From: Actinomycetota bacterium
GTDB taxonomy: Bacteria > Actinomycetota > Acidimicrobiia > Acidimicrobiales > Ilumatobacteraceae
DNA: 64,000 nt
Direction of reading: 5' to 3'
NCBI GenBank assembly: GCA_947454105.1
Contig: CANGIP010000010.1
Span: 27,607-91,606, forward strand
How positions within the stretch are numbered: the first letter of the stretch is position 1; every line of letters starts with the position of its first letter. Below are positions 1-9,163 of the stretch, one piece after another. The position numbers and the translations under genes were made by a program. Under the pieces are notes generated by a model. It was given only the letters and a program-made list of their open reading frames with translations. It searched no databases and was not told the origin of the DNA.

Positions 1-106
1 CAACATTTTCGGCAGCCTGCGACATGGAGAGGTATTCGGGCCAACGCACTTCGCGCTCAACTTCGGGCAATTGGATGCCAACTCGAAACCCCTGAATCAG
101 ACTCAC
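1..106 (-). CDS. LLM-class (luciferase-like) oxidoreductase, N-terminal fragment
   Basis: Only the first 35 codons lie inside the window, read leftward from a GTG at 106; the rest is beyond base 1. The translation begins MSLIQGFRVGIQLPEVE and continues RWPEYLSMSQAAE. This matches the N-terminus of luciferase-like, F420- or FMN-dependent oxidoreductases: a first beta strand 'GIQLPE', then 'RWPEYLxMAxAAE'. The fragment is divergent from the phosphotransferase gene that starts at 146. The start is uncertain because AAGG lies almost against the GTG. Family assignment rests on this short stretch only, and substrate cannot be guessed. Confidence 0.6.
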   Translation of the reverse strand, partial: MSLIQGFRVGIQLPEVEREVRWPEYLSMSQAAENV

Positions 107-133
107 CCTTAGCAGGCTAGAGAGGTTTCGGTC

Positions 134-145
134 TACGGTGTGTCT
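134..145 (+). promoter_or_regulatory. Leaderless promoter -10 for the phosphotransferase gene
   Basis: TACGGT at 134-139 is followed by exactly 6 nt and then ATG at 146. This spacing recurs across the window and suggests transcription starts at or next to the A of the ATG. It favours ATG 146 over the in-frame GTG at 140. Confidence 0.5.
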
Positions 146-1231
146 ATGGGGCAAAATCTTGACATTCGTAGCGACCCGACGACAATTGATGCGGTATGGA
201 TGAACGAGGCTTTACGCGCATCGGGAATTGCGGGTGTCGCTACAATCACAAAGTGCACATTTGATGGTTTTGTCGGAACCGGCCAGACCGGTTGTAACGC
301 CCGATTTTCATTGGAGTGGGATGACCCAAAAGGCCGGCCAAAAACCGTGATGGGCAAGTTTCCATCGCTTGATGCAACCGCTCGGGCAACGGGATTCGGC
401 GGTACGGCTTATGTCACTGAACACAACTTTTATTCAAGTATTGCCCCAACAGTGGGGGTGCGGGCACCAAAGTGTTACCACGCAGCACTTGACGTGGAGG
501 CCCAAGAATTTTGTTTGATCATGGAGGACTTGTCGGGCTCGGAGCAAGGTGATCAATTCGTTGGTCTCACCCTTGATGAAGCCGAGTTGGCAATTGATCA
601 GGCGGTCTTGTTGCATGCGCCGCGTTGGGGTGACCCGACTCTGGCTGAGGTTGCAGTCAATCCGAGCACCGTCGAAGAGCGCGCGGGACATCTGTCCATG
701 ATTTATGGATTCTTGCTCCCAGCGTTCATTGAGCGCCTCGGTAGTCGACTCAAACCTGAAATTTTGCAAGTGATTGAAGACTTGGCGCCGATCGTTGGAT
801 CATGGGCTTTGGGTTCGGGAAGTCCTTTGACGGTTGCGCATTATGATTTTCGGCCGGACAACTTTATGTTCGCCCGTGAGCCAGATGCTCCGCCGCTCGT
901 TGTCGTCGACTGGCAAACAGTTAATGAAGGCTTGGGCATGGTTGATGTTGCCTACCTCATCGCCGGAAGTTTTACGCCCGAGCGTCGCCGTGAAGTTGAA
1001 AAAAAATTAGTTGAGTCGTATCGGAAGAAACTCAATGCCGCGGGTATCGACTACGACGGTGAAACGTGCTGGCGCGACTATCGGTTCGGTTCCATTTGGG
1101 GTCTCATCATCACGGTCTTGGCAACTTCGATGGCAGCGCGTACCGAACGCGGTGATGACCTCTTTGTCACCATGGCAACTCAGTACGGACACTTAGTTCT
1201 TGATCATGATGCAGTGAGTTTGTTGAAGTAA
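146..1231 (+). CDS. Phosphotransferase of the APH / ecdysteroid-kinase-like family
   Basis: A 361-residue protein with a protein-kinase-like fold. The catalytic loop is visible as VAHYDFRPDNFMF (HxDxxxxN type), followed by VVVDWQ, which replaces the DFG metal-binding motif. The N-terminal lobe carries GTGQTGCNARF as the nucleotide-loop equivalent, and the conserved IMEDL hinge is present. Such proteins phosphorylate small hydroxylated molecules or act as acyl-CoA-linked APH-like enzymes; the substrate here is unknown. It lies 22 bp upstream of a Baeyer-Villiger-type monooxygenase in the same direction, so the two are probably cotranscribed. That suggests a role in turnover of a ketone or steroid-like compound, which is inference. 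No signal peptide; cytoplasmic. Confidence 0.75.
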   Translation: MGQNLDIRSDPTTIDAVWMNEALRASGIAGVATITKCTFDGFVGTGQTGCNARFSLEWDDPKGRPKTVMGKFPSLDATARATGFGGTAYVTEHNFYSSIAPTVGVRAPKCYHAALDVEAQEFCLIMEDLSGSEQGDQFVGLTLDEAELAIDQAVLLHAPRWGDPTLAEVAVNPSTVEERAGHLSMIYGFLLPAFIERLGSRLKPEILQVIEDLAPIVGSWALGSGSPLTVAHYDFRPDNFMFAREPDAPPLVVVDWQTVNEGLGMVDVAYLIAGSFTPERRREVEKKLVESYRKKLNAAGIDYDGETCWRDYRFGSIWGLIITVLATSMAARTERGDDLFVTMATQYGHLVLDHDAVSLLK

Positions 1232-1253
1232 ACATTTTTAGAGTGGGGGACAT

Positions 1254-3035
1254 ATGACAACGACAGAATTTGATCCAGATTCGCTTCGGGCAAAATATGA
1301 GTTTGAGCGCGATAAGCGTTTGCGTGCGGAGGGCAACGATCAATACACCGACATCTCTGACTTTGATCAGTATCTCGAAGATCCGTATGTTCAGCCGCTC
1401 AATCGTGCACCACTATTTGACGAAGTTGAAGTAGCGGTCATTGGTGGAGGATTCGGTGGACTGTTAGCCGGTGCACGTCTACGTGAAGCCGGGGTCACCG
1501 ATATCCGCATGATCGAAAAAGGTGGCGACTTTGGCGGAACTTGGTATTGGAATCGCTACCCAGGTGCAGCGTGCGACGTTGAGTCATATATCTATTTGCC
1601 GTTGCTTGAAGAAATTGGGTATATCCCCAAGCAGAAGTATTCAAATGCTCCTGAAATCCTTGAACACAGCAGAGCGATTGCTCGTTTTTTCGATCTGTAT
1701 ACCAATGCCTGTTTGCAAACTGAAGTGACTGAACTGCGTTGGGATGAAACCGATCGCCGTTGGTTGATCCACACCAACCGTGGCGACATCATGCGCGCCA
1801 GGTTTGTGGTGATGGCTAATGGACCGCTACATCGACCAAAATTGCCAGGAATTAAAGGAATTGAATCCTTCAAGGGGCACACATTCCATACCAGTCGCTG
1901 GGATTACGACTACACCGGCGGTGACTCAACTGGTGGGTTATCAAAATTGAAAGGTAAGCGCGTCGGTATTATTGGTACTGGCGCAACTGCAGTTCAGTGC
2001 GTCCCGCACCTTGGTGCATCAGCAGATCAGTTGTTCGTGTTCCAACGCACACCATCATCAATTGACGTGCGCAACAATCGTCCGACCGACAACGAATGGG
2101 CTGCGTCGTTGCAACCTGGTTGGCAAAAAGAACGCATGGATAATTTCAATGCGTTGGTGAGTGGTGGCTTCGCAGAAGTTGACTTGGTGAAAGATGGATG
2201 GACCGACATCATTGGCAACCTATTAATTCGTCTCCGCCAAGACGCAAGTCCTGACTTGTCGCCCGAAGGTTTGGCGCGCAATCTTGAACTCGCCGACTTT
2301 GAAAAGATGGAACAAATTCGCGCGCGAGTGGAAAATATTGTGAGCGACCCGAGCACTGCTGAACATCTCAAGCCGTGGTACCGCCAGTTCTGTAAGCGGC
2401 CGTGCTTCCACGACGACTATTTGGCAACGTTTAATCGCCCCAATGTTGAACTTATTGATACCGATGGTCGAGGTGTTGATTACATCACTGAAAAAGGCAT
2501 TGTCGCTAACGGCATTGAATACGAAATTGATTGTTTGATTTACGCAACGGGTTTTGAGGTTGGAACGAACTTCAGTCGTCGTGCCGGATACGAAATTTAT
2601 GGTGTTGGCGGAAAGTCACTCACTCAACATTGGGATGATGGCGCGCGAACCTTCCACGGTTTCCATAGTCATGGATTTCCCAACTGTTTCATTGTGAGTG
2701 GTGTGCAAAGTGGGTTCACTGTGAACTTCCCGCACATGCTTGAAGAACAGGCGCGTCACATTGGTTACATCTTGAATCAGATTTCTGAACTAGGTGCGAC
2801 ACGAATTGAAACCTCTGAAGAGTCTGAACAGTGGTGGGTTGATCGCATCATTTCGCTGTCGCAGAACAACATCAAGTTCCTTGAGTCGTGTACGCCTGGC
2901 TATTACAACAACGAAGGCAAACCAGCAGCCAGAAGTGTGCAAGGGGGCAGCTATGGCGGTGGGCCAGTGGCATTTGTACAGGTGCTCGAGCAATGGCGTG
3001 CCGACGGTGGCATGCGCGGACTCATTACTTCATAG
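1254..3035 (+). CDS. Flavin-containing Baeyer-Villiger-type monooxygenase
   Basis: A 593-residue class B flavoprotein. The first Rossmann motif is [12 protein letters not shown] (about residues 63-74), followed by [16 protein letters not shown], which is typical of cyclohexanone and phenylacetone monooxygenases. The Baeyer-Villiger fingerprint is present as [12 protein letters not shown] (about 205-216), with Asp where Pro is usual. The second dinucleotide motif is [12 protein letters not shown], for NADPH. Known members use FAD, NADPH and O2 to convert ketones to esters or lactones. Length and motif order are normal. ATG 1254 is preceded by a purine-rich GTGGGGGA stretch. The 3' end overlaps the convergent small membrane gene by 6 bp. 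The substrate cannot be read from sequence. Confidence 0.9.
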   Translation: MTTTEFDPDSLRAKYEFERDKRLRAEGNDQYTDISDFDQYLEDPYVQPLNRAPLFDEVEVAVIGGGFGGLLAGARLREAGVTDIRMIEKGGDFGGTWYWNRYPGAACDVESYIYLPLLEEIGYIPKQKYSNAPEILEHSRAIARFFDLYTNACLQTEVTELRWDETDRRWLIHTNRGDIMRARFVVMANGPLHRPKLPGIKGIESFKGHTFHTSRWDYDYTGGDSTGGLSKLKGKRVGIIGTGATAVQCVPHLGASADQLFVFQRTPSSIDVRNNRPTDNEWAASLQPGWQKERMDNFNALVSGGFAEVDLVKDGWTDIIGNLLIRLRQDASPDLSPEGLARNLELADFEKMEQIRARVENIVSDPSTAEHLKPWYRQFCKRPCFHDDYLATFNRPNVELIDTDGRGVDYITEKGIVANGIEYEIDCLIYATGFEVGTNFSRRAGYEIYGVGGKSLTQHWDDGARTFHGFHSHGFPNCFIVSGVQSGFTVNFPHMLEEQARHIGYILNQISELGATRIETSEESEQWWVDRIISLSQNNIKFLESCTPGYYNNEGKPAARSVQGGSYGGGPVAFVQVLEQWRADGGMRGLITS

Positions 3036-3401
3036 TTCGTCGGACTTGTTTGCTTTCAAAGCAGCAGGAATGAACGCGATGGCACAGACACCGAGGACGA
3101 TGAACATCGTGGCCATCTGCACCTTGTAGGCGTGGTCGCGGTTGCCGATCCACAAAATGGCAATCACCGGCACGACGATGGCACAGGCAAAAATCGTGAC
3201 GAGCTTTTGGGGGTTCTTGGGTTTCACGCGACTTTTTTTCAGAATATTGATGGCATAGGCCGGAATCACGAAACCCCCGATGGCGGCAAACAGCGGATTG
3301 ATTTGGCTCACGCTCTCGTTGGTGATCGATCGGGTGATGTACACCGAAGCGGCAGTGGCCATAGCCGTTAATAGGCAGGCGGCGGGAGGAGTGATGCGCA
3401 T
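3030..3401 (-). CDS. Small membrane protein, four predicted TM segments
   Basis: A 123-residue protein starting [11 protein letters not shown]. It has four hydrophobic stretches: [59 protein letters not shown] and [21 protein letters not shown] basic loop ([12 protein letters not shown]) lies between the second and third, and the C-terminus is charged. I chose ATG 3401 over the upstream ATG at 3419 because TACCCT sits exactly 6 nt before it on the minus strand, the leaderless spacing seen elsewhere here. I do not recognise the family. It converges on the monooxygenase gene with a 6-bp overlap, so no terminator separates them. Confidence 0.65.
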   Translation of the reverse strand: MRITPPAACLLTAMATAASVYITRSITNESVSQINPLFAAIGGFVIPAYAINILKKSRVKPKNPQKLVTIFACAIVVPVIAILWIGNRDHAYKVQMATMFIVLGVCAIAFIPAALKANKSDEL

Positions 3402-3413
3402 GTGCGAAGGGTA
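3402..3413 (-). promoter_or_regulatory. Leaderless -10 for the small membrane protein gene
   Basis: On the minus strand TACCCT (3408-3413) is followed by 6 nt (TCGCAC) and ATG at 3401. Confidence 0.45.
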
Positions 3414-3456
3414 CCGCATCTAGGTTCCGTCCGAGAGTTGGTAGGTATTGTCGTGA

Positions 3457-3468
3457 TATTGTCAATAC
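3457..3468 (+). promoter_or_regulatory. Leaderless -10 for the DUF4157 / AAA operon
   Basis: TATTGT at 3457-3462, then CAATAC, then ATG at 3469. It is the only clear promoter signature ahead of the four co-directional genes 3469-9163. Confidence 0.5.
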
Positions 3469-3951
3469 ATGAGCGGGCTGCGGGGGTTGATCACTGAGGC
3501 TTTGGCGAACGCCGACTGGCCCTATCGCGACGATGGTGCGCCCTCGGCGATCGGAACATCAATCTTCTATGGCGACACTGTCGTTGGAGGATCAATCCAG
3601 CCGTATGAAGACGTAGGTCTCATTCGCATTATTGCCTTCGGAAGTGCCGATGCTCCCGTCAATTCTCGGCCGAAGTTGTACGAATTGTGCGGAAAACTGA
3701 ATTCTGGTCTCCTCGATGTCACATTTGAAATCGATGCAGTGCTGAAAGTCCCCGTGTGCCGAACGACGGCGCATATTGAAGCGGTTCATGAACTTACTGG
3801 GCAAAAAGTGTTGGCACTTCTTGGCACTGTTACTGCAAATTATGTTGCCTACCTCCCGGCATTTATCGCTGTGAATGAATTGGATTGTGAAGTGGATGAC
3901 GCGCTTCAAACTGTTCAGCAGAATTACTCGACAACTAACTCAGGATTTTGA
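3469..3951 (+). CDS. Small YbjN / secretion-chaperone-like protein
   Basis: A 160-residue acidic, soluble protein with no signal peptide. The pattern of an N-terminal helix, several short strands and a central 'SRPKLYELCGKLNSGLLDVTFEIDA' -like helix-strand unit resembles the YbjN / type III secretion chaperone fold; this is a weak, pattern-based impression. It is the first gene of a tight operon with a DUF4157 protein, an unknown protein and an AAA+ ATPase. Its stop (3949-3951) lies 5 bp before the next start. That position suggests it could act as a chaperone or adaptor for the 831-aa DUF4157 protein. I have no direct evidence for that role. Confidence 0.55.
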   Translation: MSGLRGLITEALANADWPYRDDGAPSAIGTSIFYGDTVVGGSIQPYEDVGLIRIIAFGSADAPVNSRPKLYELCGKLNSGLLDVTFEIDAVLKVPVCRTTAHIEAVHELTGQKVLALLGTVTANYVAYLPAFIAVNELDCEVDDALQTVQQNYSTTNSGF

Positions 3952-3956
3952 TTGAT

Positions 3957-6452
3957 ATGAATCGCACCAAAAGTAATCACAAAATTCCGCAGATCCCTGA
4001 ACTTGTCGCGGGTGAAAAATTGGTAGCTGAAAACAGCAAGCCAATCAATTCATCAATGACTGGTCTTGGGTTGTTGGCGCAAGCGCGACTCGAGGTTGGC
4101 AGAGTTAATGATCCAGCCGAATTAGAAGCAGACCAGACTGCCGCTGAGTTTTTGAAATGGGCGCGCTCTGGCCCGTCATCAGCTGATCAAAACCAGTTGA
4201 TGGTTTCGAACCAAACAACATCGGCCCGCCGGTCATCCTCGGGCACGATGGAGACCGGTGGTTTTGGAGTCGGTGGCGACGTTGAACAAGATATTCGACG
4301 CGAGGCAAACGGTGGTCAGGCCTTGCAGGACTCGACGCGTCAGCAGTTTGAAGGTTTCTTTGGCACCGACCTGGGTGATGTACGTGTTCACGCAGATGCC
4401 AAAGCCGCTGAATTAAGTCGCACATTGGGGGCTGATGCATTTACGGTTGGCAGCAACGTATTTTTCGGTGCTGGAAAATTCTCTCCCGGCAATGACTCGG
4501 GAAATAATTTGTTGGCGCACGAATTGACCCACGTGGTTCAACAGAGCAGTGGCGCCAACCGACGAATCAACCCAGATGCTGTGCGAATTTCTAGATCTCC
4601 TATAGGCAACGGTGTGATTCATCGCAGCATTTCCTCTGAGGAAGCAATCATGACCACCTCTGCAGGTGGGTTGTTCGTTGCGTTTAACGGATTGCTCACC
4701 GCTGCTAAAGATTTGTTTATGAGTCTGAAAGATGAGAAATCTGACAGTGAAAAACTCTTACGGAGTTGTCAAGTTCTGAGAAATAGTTCGGACATCACAA
4801 GTTCAAGTTTGAAAATAGTCGTTGCTGCTGGTGGAGGGATGGCCGGAGCGATTACGCAGGCCATTCCTGGAATCGGTTTAATCGTCTCGTTCATGAGTTT
4901 GATGGAAAACCTTCTGACGCAGACCGTGCCACTTTTAAACGCGCGAAAAACTGCAAATGCAACTCTCGTTGAACTCAATAAGAAGGCAGCAGGCTTCCGT
5001 CCTGGTTCGCCAGAAGACATCAATGTGAAGGTCAATATTTCTGCGGTCAAACGCGTGATTCAAGAATCGTCGTGGAAATTAGGCATTGTCATCACCAAGG
5101 CAGTGCTTGATGCTGTTGCTATTGGTGGGCAGATTGCCAATCTCTCGGTTGTGGGAGCACCGGTAGGAGTGGTGATGACCCTCGCTGCTGTTGGCTCAAA
5201 GGTTTTTGTTGGCGCCGTTGACACTGTCGGAAATTGGGTTGCTGAACATAAGTCGGCAAAAGCAGAAGTTGCGTATGACGCGGCAAAAAAGAACTTGGAA
5301 GCGGCCAAAGAATCAGGAGATACGGGCGATATTGATACGGCTCAAAAAGCACATGATGCGGCGTATCAAGTGCTTTTGTCGAAGAGCACGCGTACTGCAT
5401 TTAAGCAACTTCTTGAAGCTGCTTTCCAGGGCATGCGCAACGGGGAAGATTTTTGCGAACCCAGTATGAGGAAGTTGCTACTGGATTATGGCGTGACTGA
5501 AGCATTTATCTCCGATACCGAAGCACTATTCCGAAGCACCGCGATAGAAGGCCGACAGACGATTCAGATCGACAGTGAAGTCGCGTTAGTCGAAGTTGGG
5601 AAGTTGATCGCAGTTGGTGAACCCAAGACGATGCAAAAGCGAATGAGTGAATGGAGCGCTTCCCTCGGCGCTGGTTTGAAGAAGGCAAAGGACATGGTTG
5701 TGGGCGCTGCGAAGGCACTCGGGACTTCGATAGCAGATGGGGCAGAGCTTGGTAGCGATATCGGCAAGGCAGTAGGAACAACAGTGGGGGCTGTGGGTGG
5801 TATGGCAGTTGGTGCTGCAGTCGCAGGCCCACTCGGGGCGATCGCTGGTGGTGCTACGGGCGGTGGCGCTGGTTTCGCGACGGGGGCAGTGGTTGGAGGA
5901 ATAGTAGGCGGGGTAGTTGGACCATTTGTGACAGCTGGTCGTGCCGCGGTTGAGTTCTTCACATCAAAGCCTCCCCCCAAATTCGAATCCGATGCCAAAT
6001 ATGAATATGTTGAGAAAGAAGTCAAGACTGCAGTTGAAAGCGCGTTAGCGCCGATCAGGGCAAAAGTGAAGCCGGGAGTCGGAGTAACCGAGAAAATACT
6101 TAATAAAGCTTTAGAAAAACCATATGCAAATCTTCTCGCACGTTTCATTCCAAAAGAGTCGGTCGGTCGTCGAGAACAGATGAATGACATGGTCACATTA
6201 GAAGTGAAGCGTTTGCTCGCTGGTCTGAGGTCAAATGGAAAAGAGATAAACGTCGCGGAAACAAGGATCACTTTCACTAACACTGCAATCAAGATCACTC
6301 TTGCGTTAAAGCCCAATATGGTGGCGCCACCTAAAAAAGCAGAAGACACTAGTAAAGCGCCAGCCGAAACTTCATTCGTCAATCCGATGCATGCCGACAA
6401 AGGAACGTCCGATCGTAGTGCGCGTGTTGCGCAAATGGTTGCAAAAAAGTAG
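3957..6452 (+). CDS. DUF4157-domain protein with HELTH motif and glycine-zipper region
   Basis: An 831-residue protein. Residues about 120-200 form a DUF4157 domain: 'DSTRQQFEGFFGTDLGDVRV', then TVGSNVFFGAGKFSP, then LLAHELTHVVQQ, with a zincin-like H188-E-L-T-H192 site. The N-terminal 110 residues are low-complexity. After the domain come helical, Ala/Lys-rich stretches with two hydrophobic segments (AGGGMAGAITQAIPGIGLIV and a second near 380-400). A striking glycine zipper follows at about 595-660 (GAVGGMAVGAAVAGPLGAIA and more), which could insert into a membrane. DUF4157 proteins are usual partners, and often effectors, of extracellular contractile injection systems. ATG 3957 is chosen because AGGA lies 11 nt upstream; a TTG at 3948 overlaps the previous stop. 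A pore-forming effector is an inference. Confidence 0.8.
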   Translation: MNRTKSNHKIPQIPELVAGEKLVAENSKPINSSMTGLGLLAQARLEVGRVNDPAELEADQTAAEFLKWARSGPSSADQNQLMVSNQTTSARRSSSGTMETGGFGVGGDVEQDIRREANGGQALQDSTRQQFEGFFGTDLGDVRVHADAKAAELSRTLGADAFTVGSNVFFGAGKFSPGNDSGNNLLAHELTHVVQQSSGANRRINPDAVRISRSPIGNGVIHRSISSEEAIMTTSAGGLFVAFNGLLTAAKDLFMSLKDEKSDSEKLLRSCQVLRNSSDITSSSLKIVVAAGGGMAGAITQAIPGIGLIVSFMSLMENLLTQTVPLLNARKTANATLVELNKKAAGFRPGSPEDINVKVNISAVKRVIQESSWKLGIVITKAVLDAVAIGGQIANLSVVGAPVGVVMTLAAVGSKVFVGAVDTVGNWVAEHKSAKAEVAYDAAKKNLEAAKESGDTGDIDTAQKAHDAAYQVLLSKSTRTAFKQLLEAAFQGMRNGEDFCEPSMRKLLLDYGVTEAFISDTEALFRSTAIEGRQTIQIDSEVALVEVGKLIAVGEPKTMQKRMSEWSASLGAGLKKAKDMVVGAAKALGTSIADGAELGSDIGKAVGTTVGAVGGMAVGAAVAGPLGAIAGGATGGGAGFATGAVVGGIVGGVVGPFVTAGRAAVEFFTSKPPPKFESDAKYEYVEKEVKTAVESALAPIRAKVKPGVGVTEKILNKALEKPYANLLARFIPKESVGRREQMNDMVTLEVKRLLAGLRSNGKEINVAETRITFTNTAIKITLALKPNMVAPPKKAEDTSKAPAETSFVNPMHADKGTSDRSARVAQMVAKK

Positions 6453-6467
6453 TCCTACGACACTTCA

Positions 6468-7262
6468 ATGAGTGATCAACCCGAGTTATTGCATTTTTCT
6501 TTAGATGATGTGAGGGTCTCTCTCTTTGCACCGTTTGGCTACTTGGCCATTGAGGAAAGCGATCAGTTGGCGGTGCTCTGGTCGTCGGACACCGAAGCCA
6601 GAAAAATGGATTCAAAGACTTTTGAAGTTCGCTGGATGAATGCGGGACCAGGCGCAGCCGTTGAACTGAGCGTCCAGCGCATGGGCAGAACATCAATATG
6701 GGATGAGTGGTTGTCTGTGATAGTTGACGGAATCCAGTGCGCAGGACGAAGTTTTTCTAGTAACGGATCTGGTGGTTCGATGCAGGGTTTTGTCTTGTTT
6801 GTTCCAACCGATTTCCCATTAGTCATTCGAGCAGAATGGCCGCGAGACGAATCGGCATTTGATGAAATGTGCGCAATAACCGAATCAATCAGAATCCTCG
6901 TTCCTTTTGAAGATGTCGAAGGAAAGACGAGTTCTTGTCATGAGGGATTTCGTATGAGTGTTTGGCATCCAGCCGATGCCATAGTGGAAATGACTGAAGA
7001 CTTCATCCGGATAGTGATTGATGGGGGAAGTTGGGTTTTACGTCCCAGTCAAGACGACGAATTGCCACAAGTAAAAGACCATGGTTCGGCTCTAAAAACG
7101 CTTGGCGGAATTGAAGTGAGTATGAGCCCAGGACTGGAGGGGCATAGTGCGCGTATTGTTCATGCCTCGGAAGTTTTCGGGGTCGTAGCCGAAGGCAACA
7201 ATGCCACTAACCTTGAAGCGATCACCCGTTCGCTGCGTTTTCACCAATTCATCGATCAATAA
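6468..7262 (+). CDS. Unknown protein of the DUF4157/AAA operon, two similar halves
   Basis: A 264-residue soluble protein that I do not recognise. It appears to contain a duplicated unit. Each half starts with a strand-rich segment (RVSLFAPFGYLAIEE; FRMSVWHPADAIVEM). Each ends with a helix then strand of the type 'CAITESIRILVPF' and 'EAITRSLRFHQF'. This layout resembles the PsbP/DcrB-like fold seen in small lipoproteins and immunity proteins, but no signal peptide or lipobox is present. It lies 15 bp after the DUF4157 gene and 14 bp before the AAA+ ATPase gene, so it is part of the same transcript. Plausible jobs are immunity protein, adaptor or effector chaperone; none is supported beyond position. 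Confidence 0.65.
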   Translation: MSDQPELLHFSLDDVRVSLFAPFGYLAIEESDQLAVLWSSDTEARKMDSKTFEVRWMNAGPGAAVELSVQRMGRTSIWDEWLSVIVDGIQCAGRSFSSNGSGGSMQGFVLFVPTDFPLVIRAEWPRDESAFDEMCAITESIRILVPFEDVEGKTSSCHEGFRMSVWHPADAIVEMTEDFIRIVIDGGSWVLRPSQDDELPQVKDHGSALKTLGGIEVSMSPGLEGHSARIVHASEVFGVVAEGNNATNLEAITRSLRFHQFIDQ

Positions 7263-7276
7263 TTATTGGATTAATC

Positions 7277-9163
7277 ATGAAATTCGGATCGTCAAAAAAT
7301 ACCAATCAATGGGAATTGTTTGCCGATGAAATTTTGCGCTTCGGTATTGTCAAGCAAGGGCCAGTCGGTGATGATTTAGCAAAGCAGGGTCTGCTCTTGC
7401 CAGGCTTCAAGTCGCAAGATTCAATCAACAAAGAGACTGAAAAGAATCTTGTTGCTGCTTGGAAGTTATTAGAAAATGAGATTTCTAGTAAATCCATATT
7501 TGCTTCAGCAATGCGTTTAACCCGCGCTGATGTGAATGACGCTGCTCTCGTCGCGTTACTCGCCGCAGTTGAAATCCGACCAGAACGCCGTCGAGTTGTC
7601 GTCGGATTGGGCGGGAAAACCGAGGGCACTGTCACGCTTGGTGTCATCGCTCATGTTTTGCCCGAATCACTTTCGTCTGCTGCTCCCGATAGTCGTTTGA
7701 ATCGATCGGGTTTTATCCAAGTAAGTAATACGGGGCCTTGGGCAACCCGAGAAATTCACCTTGCACCGTCGTTGGTGTGGTCAATGCTTGGTTCACAAGA
7801 CCGTGATCCCGAACTTCCCATCGACATTGAACATCTCAACGGGGTGTCGCGGGCGAGTGACATTCAAGTTGTCTTAGTTGCCGGTCCCGATCGTTCGGCG
7901 CGTCGACAGCGAGCATTGGTTCGACTCGGTGCCGAACGAGCCATTGCTTTGAAGGGCACAGATGAATCAACCAATTGGGCGGCAGTCGTTCGCGAAGCCA
8001 CGCTGTGTGGTGCTGCAATTCTGATTGACATTGTTGATTCTGTTCCGGCTCGAATTAAGTGGTGGATTGAGCGGGCCGATCATTTGCGTTGGGGAATCCT
8101 GTCCGAAAACCAAATCCCCTTAGAACAACTGCCCGATCGTGCGTGGGTTGACGATCAGATCACTGATCGAGTTGCGAGCGCATCATCGGTTCTTCAGCAA
8201 ATGGGCGGCGCCTTAGGTGCAGGTCACCGTTTGACGTTTACGCAACTTGACCAGATTCGCAAGTCGTTGCCAGCACTTGGTGGAGATCCGAGTCATGCGG
8301 CGCGACGATTAGTGACCGGAGATCTTGATCGTTTAACAACACGCATTCGTCCAACTCGCTCGTGGGACGATTTGGTTTTGCCTGTTGAAGATTTTGAACG
8401 CGTACGAATGGTTGCGGCGCGTTACCGCCATCGTGACACAGTTTTAGATGAATGGGGCTTTAAGCCAATTCCATCGGCTGGTGTTGTTGCAATGTTTAGT
8501 GGCCCTCCCGGTACGGGTAAGACGATGTCGGCCGAAGTAATTGCTGCCGACTTGGGGCTTGATCTTTTCAAAGTCAACCTCGCCACGATGGTTTCAAAAT
8601 ACATTGGAGAAACCGAAAAGAATCTCGAACAACTTTTTGATGTTGCTGATACTGGAAACGTTGTTCTGTTGTTTGACGAAGCCGACAGTATTTTCGGAAA
8701 ACGTAGTGAGGTGTCTGATGCGCAGGACCGTTACGCAAACCTAGAAGTGTCGTACTTATTGCAACGTATTGAGCGATTTGATGGGTTGGTCATCTTGACA
8801 ACCAACCTCAGTAGCAATATCGACAATGCATTCTTGCGACGTATTCATGTCGTCGTTGATTTTCAAGCTCCCGATGAAGGCGAGCGACGTACTTTGTGGT
8901 TGAAAGCCTTACCAAGCGATGCTCCACAAAATGATGTCGACATTGACTTCTGTTCTCAATTCAAATTGTCGGGCGCAGACATTCGGTCGGTGTCTCTTGG
9001 TGCAGCGTTTAGAGCGGCTGATGAAAAGAAATCCATTTCAATGTCTCATGTTGTGACTGCACTCTTTGATGAAATGCGCAAACAAGGTCGACTTGTAGAT
9101 CGCGCAGCTTTTGCCCCGTATGGTGCGTTGTTGCCAGCTGAAGGTCCAGTTCGTCGTCCCTGA
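7277..9163 (+). CDS. AAA+ ATPase of the contractile-injection-system-associated type
   Basis: A 628-residue protein. The C-terminal AAA+ module has Walker A GPPGTGKT (409-416), Walker B LLFDEAD (Asp467-Glu468 as the catalytic pair), sensor-1 TTN and an arginine-finger-like FLRRI. A pore-loop-like KYIGETEKNL follows Walker A. The N-terminal 350 residues are a family-specific domain without recognised motifs. AAA proteins of this layout accompany DUF4157 genes in extracellular contractile injection clusters (Afp15/Pvc15-like), where they act in assembly or effector loading. Here it closes the four-gene operon. It likely unfolds or remodels the DUF4157 protein; that role is inference from context. 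Confidence 0.85.
   Translation: MKFGSSKNTNQWELFADEILRFGIVKQGPVGDDLAKQGLLLPGFKSQDSINKETEKNLVAAWKLLENEISSKSIFASAMRLTRADVNDAALVALLAAVEIRPERRRVVVGLGGKTEGTVTLGVIAHVLPESLSSAAPDSRLNRSGFIQVSNTGPWATREIHLAPSLVWSMLGSQDRDPELPIDIEHLNGVSRASDIQVVLVAGPDRSARRQRALVRLGAERAIALKGTDESTNWAAVVREATLCGAAILIDIVDSVPARIKWWIERADHLRWGILSENQIPLEQLPDRAWVDDQITDRVASASSVLQQMGGALGAGHRLTFTQLDQIRKSLPALGGDPSHAARRLVTGDLDRLTTRIRPTRSWDDLVLPVEDFERVRMVAARYRHRDTVLDEWGFKPIPSAGVVAMFSGPPGTGKTMSAEVIAADLGLDLFKVNLATMVSKYIGETEKNLEQLFDVADTGNVVLLFDEADSIFGKRSEVSDAQDRYANLEVSYLLQRIERFDGLVILTTNLSSNIDNAFLRRIHVVVDFQAPDEGERRTLWLKALPSDAPQNDVDIDFCSQFKLSGADIRSVSLGAAFRAADEKKSISMSHVVTALFDEMRKQGRLVDRAAFAPYGALLPAEGPVRRP

Noticed and set aside
5564..6400. 278-residue minus-strand frame rich in Ala/Pro/Thr
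   Set aside because: It lies entirely opposite the DUF4157 gene; the composition is the complement of its glycine-zipper and Ala/Lys stretches, with no independent start signal.
1..9163. A complete extracellular contractile injection system
   Set aside because: Only the DUF4157 protein and AAA+ ATPase types are present; no sheath, tube, baseplate, spike or tape-measure gene is visible on either strand in the window.
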